Positions 44,585 through 52,993 of a DNA stretch of 64,000 bases are shown piece by piece. The stretch is from contig NZ_JAMZAW010000023.1 of assembly GCF_024158745.1 (NCBI RefSeq), positions 62,001 through 126,000 on the forward strand. Reading direction: 5' to 3'. The stretch is from Paenibacillus tyrphae. Lineage in GTDB: Bacteria > Bacillota > Bacilli > Paenibacillales > NBRC-103111. The notes below the pieces were generated by a model. That model was not told the origin of the DNA. It did not search any database and worked only from the letters and a program-made list of their open reading frames with translations. Position 1 is the stretch's first letter. Every line of letters begins with the position of its first letter. A program made the position numbers and the translations under genes.

Positions 44585-45130
44585 ATGAAAGTGCTTGTAA
44601 CCGGAGGGGCGCGCAGCGGCAAAAGCGGGTTCGCCGAGCGGTACGCGGCGGTGCTGGGCCATGAGGGCTTATACGTCGCAACCGCGCAAGCGTATGACGA
44701 CGAAATGCGGCGGCGCATCGACCTGCACCGCCAATCGCGCAGCGAGCGCGGCTTTCGCTGGACGACGGCCGAGGAGCCCTTTGCCTTGGCGGAGCTGCTT
44801 GAACGTTCGTCGGCACCGGTCGTGCTCGTCGATTGCCTCACGCTCTGGTTGTCCAACTGGCTGCTGCGGCTGGAACAGGAGCCGGATGCGGAAGCGCAGC
44901 TCGAAGCGAAGATCGACAGCCTGGCTGCCGTCTTCGCGGCGGTGAAGCAGCCGACCGTTCTCGTGACGAACGAAGTCGGAGCCGGGCTTGTGCCGGAATA
45001 CAAGCTCGGCCGCATTTTCCGCGATTTGTCCGGACGCATGAACCAGCGTCTTGCCCGCGAGGCCGATCAGGTATTCCTTGTCGCCTCCGGCATTCCTCTT
45101 GAACTCAAGAGCATGGCTTTTAAACTGTAG
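44585..45130 (+). CDS. cobU: Adenosylcobinamide kinase / guanylyltransferase CobU
   Basis: CobU phosphorylates adenosylcobinamide and adds GMP. The P-loop GGARSGKSGFAERYA is at the N-terminus, DLHRQSRSERGFRWTT carries the guanylylated His, and VTNEVGAGLVPEYKLGRIFRDLSGRMNQ is the conserved late block. The 181-aa form starts at 44585, eight bases after AAGGGAG; an upstream in-frame ATG at 44552 overlaps cobT but has a poor site. Confidence 0.95.
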   Translation: MKVLVTGGARSGKSGFAERYAAVLGHEGLYVATAQAYDDEMRRRIDLHRQSRSERGFRWTTAEEPFALAELLERSSAPVVLVDCLTLWLSNWLLRLEQEPDAEAQLEAKIDSLAAVFAAVKQPTVLVTNEVGAGLVPEYKLGRIFRDLSGRMNQRLAREADQVFLVASGIPLELKSMAFKL

Positions 45131-45138
45131 CAGTTATA

Positions 45139-45188
45139 TTTAAGTTTTAAGGTTTTAGGTTTTTAGGTTTTGGTTTTGGGTTTTGGGG
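45139..45188 (+). repeat. Degenerate GGTTTT-type simple repeat
   Basis: About 50 bases of repeated (A/G)GGTTTT(A/T) units on the + strand, with almost no C. On the other strand it is an A/C-rich tract. It resembles slipped-strand simple sequence. Confidence 0.75.
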
Positions 45189-45203
45189 CCGAGCGGGTGC
45201 GCT

Positions 45204-45248
45204 TTCTTGGGAGCGACTTTTGACGAAGTCAACGGAGCGAACCAAGAA
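45204..45248 (+). repeat. Constant-loop hairpin element, copy 1
   Basis: TTCTTGG (45204-45210) pairs with CCAAGAA (45242-45248) around a 31-base loop that begins GAGCGACTTTTGACGAAGTC and ends CGGAGCGAA. The loop is shared with copy 2 except for one added base; the arms differ but stay complementary. Confidence 0.8.
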
Positions 45249-45334
45249 TCATGCCCGGCTCCATGCCCGCCGCCGGCAGCGCATGAAAAATAAGCGCTCT
45301 ACAAGGCGGCGCGTCAAGCTTTTTAGTCTTTTAT

Positions 45335-45344
45335 AGGGAGGAGG
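45335..45344 (+). promoter_or_regulatory. Displaced Shine-Dalgarno of cbiB
   Basis: AGGGAGGAGG is an excellent ribosome binding site but lies 68 bases before the cbiB ATG, with hairpin copy 2 in between. If the hairpin folds, the remaining distance is about nine bases. Confidence 0.6.
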
Positions 45345-45403
45345 TGTATCTCTTTGAGAGCGACTTTTGACGAAGTCAAGCGGAGCGAACAAAGAGATAC
45401 ACC
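45343..45403 (+). repeat. Constant-loop hairpin element, copy 2, upstream of cbiB
   Basis: GGTGTATCTCTTTG (45343-45356) and CAAAGAGATACACC (45390-45403) form a perfect 14-bp stem. The loop (45357-45389) carries the same GAGCGACTTTTGACGAAGTC core as copy 1. The inner GACTT/AAGTC can form a further small stem. Confidence 0.85.
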
Positions 45404-45412
45404 CACCAAAGT

Positions 45413-46393
45413 ATGAGTGAAACGCTAACAATGGTGCTGGCCGCCATCGTCATCGATTGGGTGCTCGGCGACCCGTCATGGCGCTGGCTGACGCATCCCG
45501 TGATCTGGATCGGGCGGTGGATTTCCGCCGTGGAAAAGCGGCTGTGGCCGGACGGGGCGCAGTCGGCAGGCGTTCACGGCAAATGGGCTGTACGCTGGCG
45601 CGGCATTGCGCTTACCGCATCGACGGTAGGCCTAGCGTTCGGCGCGATGTATTTGATCGTCTGGGCTGCGTCGCAGGTGCATCCGTGGCTCGGCTATGCG
45701 GTGAACACATGGTTCATTTCGACCACGATCGCCATCAAAGGACTGAAGGATGCGGCTATGGCGGTCTACCGCCCACTGGTCGAAGGGCGTCTGGATGAAG
45801 CGCGTAAATATGTCGGCTATATCGTCGGACGGGATACGACGCGGCTGGATGAGCCGGAGATTACGCGGGCGACCGTAGAGACGGTCGCTGAAAATATCGT
45901 AGACGGCGTCGTGTCGCCGATCTTGTTTGCGTTGCTCGGCGGAGCTCCGCTGGCGATGCTGTACCGCGCGGCGAATACGCTGGATTCGATGGTCGGCTAC
46001 AAAAATGACAAGTACCTGCACTTCGGCTGGGCCTCGGCCCGGTTCGACGATGTGCTCAACTGGATTCCGGCGCGGCTGACCGGAGGGCTGCTCGTCTTGG
46101 TTGCGCTTGCAAGTCCAGGACTGGATGCCGTTCGTGCGGCAAAAGCTGTCCTGAAGTTTGCCAGGCTGCATCCGAGTCCGAACAGTGGGATTCCGGAGTC
46201 GGCGGTGGCTGGTGCGCTCGGCATCGAGCTTGGGGGCGTGAACGTCTATCACGGCCGGACAAGCGAGCGGGCGCGGATGGGCTGGCCGCTGCGGGAGCAC
46301 ACGCGAGAAGATATTAAGCGGACCGTGCGCATGCTGTACGGCGTCAGTTACGTCATTGCGGGGGGATTGCTGTGCGCGCTTTTATTCGTTTGA
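45413..46393 (+). CDS. cbiB: Adenosylcobinamide-phosphate synthase CbiB
   Basis: CbiB joins aminopropanol phosphate to adenosylcobyric acid. The 326-aa membrane protein begins AAIVIDWVLGDPSWRWLTHPVIWIGRWI, the family signature, and has YVGYIVGRDTTRLDEPEITRATVETVAENIVDGVVSPI in the middle plus HPSPNSGIPESAVAGALGIELGG later. There is no Shine-Dalgarno sequence in the normal place; see the hairpin entry. An in-frame ATG at 45431 is an alternative start. Confidence 0.94.
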   Translation: MSETLTMVLAAIVIDWVLGDPSWRWLTHPVIWIGRWISAVEKRLWPDGAQSAGVHGKWAVRWRGIALTASTVGLAFGAMYLIVWAASQVHPWLGYAVNTWFISTTIAIKGLKDAAMAVYRPLVEGRLDEARKYVGYIVGRDTTRLDEPEITRATVETVAENIVDGVVSPILFALLGGAPLAMLYRAANTLDSMVGYKNDKYLHFGWASARFDDVLNWIPARLTGGLLVLVALASPGLDAVRAAKAVLKFARLHPSPNSGIPESAVAGALGIELGGVNVYHGRTSERARMGWPLREHTREDIKRTVRMLYGVSYVIAGGLLCALLFV

Positions 46394-47208
46394 TGCGGCT
46401 TTGGGGCGAAGCCTGCGCGGCTGCGTTTCAATTTTTAACCCGATTGCCCGTACCGGTGAAGCTGGACTATAACGACGCTTTGTTTCGGCGGAGCGTCGTT
46501 TTTTATCCGCTTGTCGGCCTGGTGCTGGGGCTGATCGCAGCGTCAGCCGGTCTGCTGCTGGCCCGTGTGCTGCCTCCGCTGCCGGCAGCCGCTCTGCTGC
46601 TCGGGATCTGGGTGCTGCTCACCGGGGCGCTGCACCTCGACGGGCTGATGGATACCGCTGATGGCATCTTGAGCCACCGTTCGCGGGAGAGAATGCTGGA
46701 AATCATGAAGGACAGCCGGGTTGGTGCGATGGGCGTCATCGCCGCCGTGCTGGTGCTGCTGCTGAAATTGTCGCTGCTGACGGAGCTGCTGCTTGCTGCG
46801 GCAACCGGCAGTCAGGGGAATCTGTGGCTCCTCTTGGCGCTGGTTCCGCTGTGGAGCCGTTGGTACATGGTCGTGGCGATAGCCTGCTGGCCGTATGCGC
46901 GGCAGGCGGGGAGCGGAATGGGCGGCTTTTTTCGCGGTGTCGGAGCCGGGCATGCCGCAGGCTCGGGGCTGGTGGGGCTGCTGCTGTCGTTAGTCGTTGT
47001 TGCGGCGGGAGAAGCATTTGGAGGGCTTACGCTTCCGTTTTGGCATATGGTAGGTATAGTAGGTATTTTGCTCGCCGTGACGATGGGAACGGGTGTTCTG
47101 ATGAGCGTTTCGATTCACCGGAAATTGGGCGGGCTGACGGGCGATACGTACGGCGCGATGAACGAATTGCTGGAAGCGGCTCTGCTGCTCGTGCTTGTGT
47201 TGATTTAA
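46372..47208 (+). CDS. cobS: Cobalamin-5'-phosphate synthase CobS
   Basis: CobS joins adenosylcobinamide-GDP with alpha-ribazole (phosphate) in the membrane. The 278-aa protein has AAAFQFLTRLPVPV at the start, LTGALHLDGLMDTADGILSHRSRERMLEIMKDSRVGAMG with the metal-binding Asp residues, and six or seven hydrophobic helices. It may start at GTG 46372 (GGGGGGA five bases upstream, inside cbiB) or at ATG 46393 (TGATG overlap). Confidence 0.93.
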   Translation: MRAFIRLMRLWGEACAAAFQFLTRLPVPVKLDYNDALFRRSVVFYPLVGLVLGLIAASAGLLLARVLPPLPAAALLLGIWVLLTGALHLDGLMDTADGILSHRSRERMLEIMKDSRVGAMGVIAAVLVLLLKLSLLTELLLAAATGSQGNLWLLLALVPLWSRWYMVVAIACWPYARQAGSGMGGFFRGVGAGHAAGSGLVGLLLSLVVVAAGEAFGGLTLPFWHMVGIVGILLAVTMGTGVLMSVSIHRKLGGLTGDTYGAMNELLEAALLLVLVLI

Positions 47209-47226
47209 GGGATAGGAGAGGTTGCG

Positions 47227-49989
47227 ATGCTGGAACGATACGGACACGGCGGCGATTTGTGGACGGCCGCGGAAGCTTTCGGCAAGCCGCGGGAGCGGTT
47301 TGTCGATTTTAGCTCGAACATGAATCCGCTCGGACCGCCAAAGGCGGTAGGACGCATTTTGGCCGAGCAATGGCAGGAGGTCGTCCATTACCCGGACCCG
47401 GCGGTGCGGGAGCTGACCGGCAAGCTGGCGGCCAAGCACGGCGTTCCGGTCGAATGCGTGCTCGTCGGCAATGGGGCGGCGGAGCTAATCGATTTGGCAG
47501 TACGAGTGCGCCGTCCCCGGGTAACGGGACTGGTTCGTCCATCTTTTGCCGAATATGAGGAAGCTGTCGAAAAAATCGGGGGGCGTATCGTCGACATCCC
47601 GCTTGATGAAGCGAACGGTTTTGCGCTTCGACTCGCCGATGTACAGGCGGCTGCCGACCGGTGCGATCTGCTGTTTCTCGGCCATCCGAACAATCCGACC
47701 GGGCTTCTGCTGCCGGATGATGTGGTGCAGGCGTTGGCCGAAGGAGAAATCCCGGCCATTATCGATGAGGCGTTTCTTGATTTTTGCCCGCGTGAGGAGG
47801 AGCTGACGCTGGCCCGCGCTGCGGCGCAAAGTCTTCACTTGACCGTCATCCGCTCAATGACGAAATTTTATTCGATTCCCGGACTTCGTCTCGGGTACGT
47901 GGTGGCGCATCCGGAGCAAATCCGCGAGATGAAACGGCTGCAGGTGCCGTGGAGCGTAAACGCTTTATCCCAGTGGATCGGCTCGGCCGTCCTGGAGGAG
48001 CGGGAGTTTGCGCGCCGGACGCTGGAGTGGGTGAAGGAAGAGAAGGATCGATTGCGTGCCGGGCTGCAATCGCTCGGCCTGACCGTGTACGAGAGCGATG
48101 TGAACTTTGTGCTGTTTTCGCTGCGGCCGCTGGGACTCGATGTGCGGGCGCTGCAAGCGGCAATGGGGCGGCGGGGCATTTTGATCCGGGATGCCTCGCT
48201 GTTTCCCGGGCTGGACGAAACGTACTGCCGGGTGGCGGTCAAGCTGAGGGAGCAGAACGAAGCACTGTTGGACGGCCTTAGGCAGTCGATTGCCGAATTG
48301 CTCGAAGCGCGAGAGCAAGCGACGACGGGCGAAGATGCCGCGGCAGCCCGGAGGGCGGAAGACTCGCAGAGCGGCGATCCATTCTCGTCCGATGGGGCGG
48401 ATTCCGCATCACTAAAGCTCGCTCCGACCTTCATGCTGCAGGGAACCGCCTCTGATGTCGGCAAAAGCTTGCTGACGACGGCTTTGTGCCGCATCCTGCT
48501 GCAGGACGGCTTGCGCGTGGCGCCGTTCAAATCGCAAAACATGTCGCTCAACTCCTACGTGACGCCGGACGGCAAAGAAATCGGCCGGGCGCAGGGAATG
48601 CAGGCGGATGCCTGCCGGATTCCGGCGACGACGGACATGAACCCGATTCTGCTCAAGCCCAAAAAAGACATGGTCTCGCAAGTGGTCGTTCACGGCAAGC
48701 CTTACCGTGACCTGGATGCGCGGACTTACCGGGAAAAATATTTGCCGGAAGCCGAGGCGGTGGTGAAGGAAGCGCTCGCCCGTCTGCGGCAAGCCTATGA
48801 CGCTGTCGTGATCGAAGGGGCGGGCAGCCCGGCCGAGGTGAATCTGAAAGACCGGGATATCGTCAACATGCGGCTGGCCGGATGGGCGGACGCCCCGGTG
48901 CTGCTCGTGGCGGATATCGACCGCGGAGGCGTGTTCGCTTCCCTCGTCGGGACGCTGGACATTTTGTCGCCGGAGGAGCGCGGCCGGGTGAAGGGCTTTA
49001 TCATCAACAAGTTTCGGGGCGACGTTACGCTGCTTACGCCGGGGATCGAATGGCTGGAGAAGCGGACGGGCAAGCCGGTGCTGGGCGTTATTCCTTATTT
49101 GCCGCAGCTTGGGCTGGAGGACGAAGATTCGGCGTCGCTAGAACGAAAGCTGGCGGAGGGCGCTCTAGGCCGCACGGATACAGCGCTGTCCGAAGACATG
49201 CTCGATATCGCCGTCATCCGGCTGCCGCGCCTGTCCAACTTTACGGATATTGATCCGCTGGAATACGAGCGCGATGTCCGGCTCCGTTTCGTGGATACGG
49301 CGGAGACGTTCGGCTCCCCGGATGCGGTCATCGTGCCGGGCAGCAAAAATACCGTCGACGATCTCTTGTACCTTCGCGACTGCGGTCTTGACCGGAAGTT
49401 GCTTGATTTTGCCAAAAGCGGTGGATGGGTGACGGGCATCTGCGCGGGGTATCAGATGCTGGGGGAGAAACTGCTTGATCCGAATGCGGTCGAATCGGAC
49501 CAACCGGTGCTCGACGGACTCGGCTTATTCCCGACGCAAACCGTCTTTGCCGCGGAGAAACGGACTGTAAGAGCCGCAGGTACGACACGGCTGTATGCCG
49601 ATCCCGAGCAGGCGTTTGAAATCCAGGGCTATGAGATTCACATGGGCGTGACTTCGTTTTTGCGGCCTATCGACCACCCGTTCGAGTTATCGCATCCCGA
49701 TACCGGATCCGACGAATCGGGTTCGTCGCCGGACGGTGCGGTCTGTGCGGACGAACGGCTGTGGGGCACGTATGTGCATGGCATTTTGCATAACGACGAT
49801 TTCCGCCGCGCGTGGCTGAACCGGATTCGCGCCGCGAAAGGACTGGAGCCGCTGCCAGCGGAGCTTCGCTTTCAGGAACGCCGGGAGGCGGCCTTCGACC
49901 GGCTCGCGGACCATGTGCGGGAACACTTGGATATGGAACGATTGTATGAGATGATAGGGTGGAATAAAGGCCGGGAGGGATTCCAGTGA
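47227..49989 (+). CDS. Fusion of threonine-phosphate decarboxylase CobD and cobyric acid synthase CbiP
   Basis: One 920-aa chain without a stop joins two B12 enzymes. Residues 1 to about 365 are CobD, a PLP enzyme that makes (R)-1-amino-2-propanol phosphate: FVDFSSNMNPLGPPKAV, GHPNNPTGLLL, IDEAFLDF and PLP lysine in SMTKFYSIPGLRLGY. A linker of about 35 residues rich in Ala, Asp and Ser follows. From about 400 on is CbiP/CobQ: P-loop GTASDVGKSLLT, FKSQNMSLNSYVT, glutaminase Cys in GICAGYQMLG and His in WGTYVHGILHND. GGGATAGGAGAGG lies before the ATG. Confidence 0.94.
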   Translation: MLERYGHGGDLWTAAEAFGKPRERFVDFSSNMNPLGPPKAVGRILAEQWQEVVHYPDPAVRELTGKLAAKHGVPVECVLVGNGAAELIDLAVRVRRPRVTGLVRPSFAEYEEAVEKIGGRIVDIPLDEANGFALRLADVQAAADRCDLLFLGHPNNPTGLLLPDDVVQALAEGEIPAIIDEAFLDFCPREEELTLARAAAQSLHLTVIRSMTKFYSIPGLRLGYVVAHPEQIREMKRLQVPWSVNALSQWIGSAVLEEREFARRTLEWVKEEKDRLRAGLQSLGLTVYESDVNFVLFSLRPLGLDVRALQAAMGRRGILIRDASLFPGLDETYCRVAVKLREQNEALLDGLRQSIAELLEAREQATTGEDAAAARRAEDSQSGDPFSSDGADSASLKLAPTFMLQGTASDVGKSLLTTALCRILLQDGLRVAPFKSQNMSLNSYVTPDGKEIGRAQGMQADACRIPATTDMNPILLKPKKDMVSQVVVHGKPYRDLDARTYREKYLPEAEAVVKEALARLRQAYDAVVIEGAGSPAEVNLKDRDIVNMRLAGWADAPVLLVADIDRGGVFASLVGTLDILSPEERGRVKGFIINKFRGDVTLLTPGIEWLEKRTGKPVLGVIPYLPQLGLEDEDSASLERKLAEGALGRTDTALSEDMLDIAVIRLPRLSNFTDIDPLEYERDVRLRFVDTAETFGSPDAVIVPGSKNTVDDLLYLRDCGLDRKLLDFAKSGGWVTGICAGYQMLGEKLLDPNAVESDQPVLDGLGLFPTQTVFAAEKRTVRAAGTTRLYADPEQAFEIQGYEIHMGVTSFLRPIDHPFELSHPDTGSDESGSSPDGAVCADERLWGTYVHGILHNDDFRRAWLNRIRAAKGLEPLPAELRFQERREAAFDRLADHVREHLDMERLYEMIGWNKGREGFQ

Positions 49990-50555
49990 AAATTTATACG
50001 AGAACGGGCGATGCCGGGAAAACCGGTGTGATCGGAGGGCGCGTAGATAAGGACGATGTCCGCGTCGAGGCGTATGGCACGGTCGACGAGCTGAATTGCT
50101 TTATTGGTCAGGCGATGGGGTTTCTGGATGCCGAACGCGATGCGGATCTGCTCGCCGATCTGCTGCAAATCCAGCACGAGACGTTCGACTGCGGCTCCGA
50201 CCTGGCGCTGCTGAAGCAGGAGCTGCGGCCGTATAAGGTGACGGCCGAGATGGTGGACCGGCTGGAGGCGTGGATCGACAAATACGATGCGGAGACGCCG
50301 GACATCCAACGCTTTATCCTTCCAGGCGGGAGCCAGGCGTCGTCGGCGCTGCACGTATGCCGGACGGTATGCCGCCGCGCCGAACGCCGGGTCGTCACGC
50401 TCGCGCGTACGCAGCCGATCAACGAAGAGGTGCGCCGTTATTTGAACCGGCTGTCGGACTTGTTCTTTACGGTCGCCCGGGTCGCCAATCATCGGGCCGG
50501 AAACGGCGACGTGGAATATATTCGGAGCGCCGAGGTGTTCAGACGCAAGTCATGA
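49986..50555 (+). CDS. PduO-type ATP:cob(I)alamin adenosyltransferase
   Basis: The 189-aa protein starts KIYTRTGDAGKTGVIGG and continues VDKDDVRVEAYGTVDELNCFIG, the ATP-binding N-terminus of the PduO/MMAB type. ILPGGSQASSALHVCRTVCRRAERRVV is the second signature, with the corrin-facing Arg residues. It supplies the adenosyl group before cobyric acid is completed. GTG start; four-base overlap with the preceding gene and with the next one. Confidence 0.94.
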   Translation: MKIYTRTGDAGKTGVIGGRVDKDDVRVEAYGTVDELNCFIGQAMGFLDAERDADLLADLLQIQHETFDCGSDLALLKQELRPYKVTAEMVDRLEAWIDKYDAETPDIQRFILPGGSQASSALHVCRTVCRRAERRVVTLARTQPINEEVRRYLNRLSDLFFTVARVANHRAGNGDVEYIRSAEVFRRKS

Positions 50556-51613
50556 GCTATTATAAACCGCTGGAATATATCGTTCCGACAGAAGACGACG
50601 GCATGGTGCTGAGGACGATTTTGCAAAAACGAATGGGCGTATCCCGCAAGCTTCTCTCACGGCTGAAGCTGACGGAGCAGGGCATTACGGTCAACGGGGA
50701 ACGCAAATATATCGATGTAAAGGTACGCGCCGGAGACCGGGTCGCCGCGCGGATGGAGATGGAAGCGTCGGACGATATTTTGCCGCAGCCGCTTCCGATT
50801 GACATTTTGTATGAGGATGATGAGCTGTTGGTGCTGAACAAAGAGGCCGGGATGATCGTGCATCCGACGCACGGACATTACACGGATACGCTGGCAAACG
50901 GCGTTGTTCATTATTGGCGGGAAAAGGGCGTCAGCTTCCGCTTCCGCCCCGTGCACCGGCTCGATCAGGAGACGTCCGGGGTGCTAGCCGTGGCCAAAAA
51001 TCCTTACGTGCATCAGCAAATTTCGGAGGAAATGCAGGCGCACGGGTTAAAGAAAGAATACGTCGCGCTCGTTCACGGCGCAATCGACAGCGACGAAGGC
51101 ACAGTCGACGCGCCGATCGATCGCAATCCGCTTGCGCCGCATGTCCGCATCGTCACGCCAACGGGCTATCCGGCGGTCACGCATTACCGCGTGGAGCGGA
51201 GATTTCGCGAAGCGACGCTCGTGCGCTTGTGGCTGGAGACGGGGCGGACGCACCAGATCCGCGTGCATATGCGGCATCTTGGCCATCCGCTGCTCGGCGA
51301 TAAGATGTACGGTCCCGGCGGAACGGCGGACGAGGCGGATAAGGCGGCTGTGGAGGGAGGAAGCCCGGAAGCCAGCGGTGCGCAACAGTGGCATGGAGCT
51401 TCGGCGCCATTAGCCGAGGGCATACCCGAAGCCGACCGCGGGCAGGCCGTTTCGCCCGCCCCGGACTATGGGATGGAGCGTCAAGCGTTGCATGCCTGCA
51501 CACTCGGGCTGACGCATCCCGCAACGCGCCAGCGGATGGAATTTCACGCGCCGCTGCCGGCGGATATGGAACGCTGCATTAGGCAATTAGAGCAGTCCGA
51601 GGCTACACATTAA
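50552..51613 (+). CDS. RluD-type pseudouridine synthase
   Basis: The 353-aa protein has an S4-like RNA-binding part (residues about 15-75, MGVSRKLLSRLKLTEQGITVNG) and the RluA/RluD catalytic core with HRLDQETSGVLAVAKN, whose Asp is catalytic, and LETGRTHQIRVHMRHLGHPLLGD. An unusual insert of about 55 residues, rich in Ala, Gly, Glu and Pro, interrupts the end of the core (residues about 255-309). It overlaps the adenosyltransferase gene by four bases, so it is translated with the B12 operon although it acts on RNA. Confidence 0.92.
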   Translation: MSYYKPLEYIVPTEDDGMVLRTILQKRMGVSRKLLSRLKLTEQGITVNGERKYIDVKVRAGDRVAARMEMEASDDILPQPLPIDILYEDDELLVLNKEAGMIVHPTHGHYTDTLANGVVHYWREKGVSFRFRPVHRLDQETSGVLAVAKNPYVHQQISEEMQAHGLKKEYVALVHGAIDSDEGTVDAPIDRNPLAPHVRIVTPTGYPAVTHYRVERRFREATLVRLWLETGRTHQIRVHMRHLGHPLLGDKMYGPGGTADEADKAAVEGGSPEASGAQQWHGASAPLAEGIPEADRGQAVSPAPDYGMERQALHACTLGLTHPATRQRMEFHAPLPADMERCIRQLEQSEATH

Positions 51614-51616
51614 GCA

Positions 51617-51677
51617 TAAAAAATCCGCCGTTCCTGCGTATTAAAACACTCTCCGGGAAACGAGCGGATTTTTTCGG
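51617..51677. terminator. Bidirectional terminator after the B12 operon
   Basis: AAAAAATCCGCCGTT at the left and AACGAGCGGATTTTTT at the right pair as a long stem; the T run on the right serves the + strand and the A run on the left the convergent DUF218 gene. Confidence 0.8.
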
Positions 51678-51686
51678 TTTCGTCCG

Positions 51687-52427
51687 TTACTGAAGCAGCC
51701 CCAAATACTCTTTGGCCGCGAGGCTCAGATCGTCCGTGGCCGCCGAGGTCGGAATCCACAGTCTTCCCGTCCAGTCTGTGCCGCGGCTGATCTTATAATC
51801 GACCGGATAAGGAACGACCTGAACGTTCTGCGCGGCAAAATGCTTCACCGAGCGCGGCATATGAAAAGCTGACGTCACAAGAATCGGCCGCTTCCAGCCG
51901 CTTTCGTCCAAAAGCTGCTTCGAGTATCGCGCGTTCTCTTGAGTCGTGCGGCTCCGGTCGTCCAAACGGATCGCATCGGCCGGAACGCCCAGCGCGATAA
52001 GCTTGCTCCGGGCCAATTGGCCCTCGTTGGCCGTATCGGCATACACCTGCCCGCCGGAGACGATGACCGGCAGCGGCTTGGCGGCGTACAGCTCGGCTAC
52101 CGCGACGACACGGTGCAGCGTGCTGCCGCTCAAGTGACCGGTACCGTTTACGTCCGGGGTCCCCGACACCGCTCCGCCGGTCAGCATGACGTAGACGTCG
52201 CCCTGCAGGACGGCCGGCGGCGAATAACGACTTTCGACCGATTGCAGTGCCGTTTCGCCGACAAGCGGGATCGAGAGCAAATAGACGAGGCAGGCCGAGG
52301 TGAACAGAACGATGCCGGCCGAGCGGCGGACGCGGGCGTAAAGCCACCATCCGATCAGGAGCAGCAGCGGAACGAAGCAGCCGGGAGGCATCAAGAAACT
52401 GTAAATGAATTTAAGAACATAAATCAT
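51687..52427 (-). CDS. DUF218 (SanA/ElyC/YdcF) membrane protein
   Basis: A 246-aa protein with two N-terminal helices (residues about 5-27 and 37-55), then an extracytoplasmic DUF218 domain: YVMLTGGAVSG, LPVIVSGGQVYADTANEGQLARSKLIALGVPADAIRLDDRSRTTQENARYSK and PILVTSAFHMPRSVKHF. Related proteins affect cell-wall precursors and vancomycin sensitivity. Its enzyme activity is unknown. Confidence 0.88.
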   Translation of the reverse strand: MIYVLKFIYSFLMPPGCFVPLLLLIGWWLYARVRRSAGIVLFTSACLVYLLSIPLVGETALQSVESRYSPPAVLQGDVYVMLTGGAVSGTPDVNGTGHLSGSTLHRVVAVAELYAAKPLPVIVSGGQVYADTANEGQLARSKLIALGVPADAIRLDDRSRTTQENARYSKQLLDESGWKRPILVTSAFHMPRSVKHFAAQNVQVVPYPVDYKISRGTDWTGRLWIPTSAATDDLSLAAKEYLGLLQ

Positions 52428-52592
52428 GGCCTAAGTTCCTCCTATGGGACTCTTTTCCATTATCTGCGCTTGGCCGCCCTTTTTCAAGCTTTAACCGCAC
52501 TGGCGGCGATTTGCAGGACCCGCCGGTTCATCGGTATAATGAATTCATGTCATAGTTAACCATTTTAGGATAGGATAAGGATGAGAGAAATC

Positions 52593-52970
52593 ATGAGCAA
52601 GAGCAAATCGATCAAAGTTTTTCAATACCCTGCTTGCAGCACCTGCCGGAGCGCGTTGAAGTGGCTCAAAGAGCACGGATGGGAAGTGGAGGCAATCCAC
52701 ATCATGGAGCAGCCGCCGACCGTAGAGGAGCTTCGGACGCTGATCCCGCAAAGCGGGCTGGACATCAAAAAGTGGTTTAACGTATCCGGCGAAGTGTATA
52801 AAGAGATGCAGCTCAAGGACAAGCTGCCGCAGCTGAACGACGAGGAGAAAATGAAGCTGCTCGCATCGAACGGCAAGCTGATCAAGCGTCCGGTCGCGAC
52901 GGACGGGAAGCGGGTGACGGTCGGCTTCAAGCCGGAGCTGTACGAGGAAAATTGGGGGAACGAATCGTAA
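52593..52970 (+). CDS. ArsC-family thioredoxin-like protein (YusI/Spx type)
   Basis: A 125-aa protein of the arsenate reductase/Spx fold with FQYPACSTCRSALKWLKEHGWEVE at the start; the CxxC is the redox pair. IKKWFNVSGEVYKEM and KLIKRPVATDGKRVTVGFKPELYEENW are the usual ArsC blocks. AAGGATGAG eight bases upstream points to the ATG at 52593 rather than 52581. It is probably a reductase or regulator and not necessarily arsenate-related, as no ars genes are near. Confidence 0.88.
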   Translation: MSKSKSIKVFQYPACSTCRSALKWLKEHGWEVEAIHIMEQPPTVEELRTLIPQSGLDIKKWFNVSGEVYKEMQLKDKLPQLNDEEKMKLLASNGKLIKRPVATDGKRVTVGFKPELYEENWGNES

Positions 52971-52993
52971 GGTTTGTCTAAGGAGCGTGAGTC

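Larger units (their letters stand above)
45131..45412. other. Intergenic region with unusual repeats between cobU and cbiB
   Basis: This 282-base gap within an otherwise compact operon contains a G/T-rich simple-sequence tract (45139-45188) and two related hairpins (45204-45248, 45343-45403), each listed below. I see no ORF and no terminator with a T run that would clearly stop transcription before cbiB. Confidence 0.7.

Noticed and set aside
50270-50551. Upstream extension of the RluD-type gene through the adenosyltransferase gene
   Set aside because: The overlapping ATGA at 50552 and the known RluD start make the extension a shadow frame.
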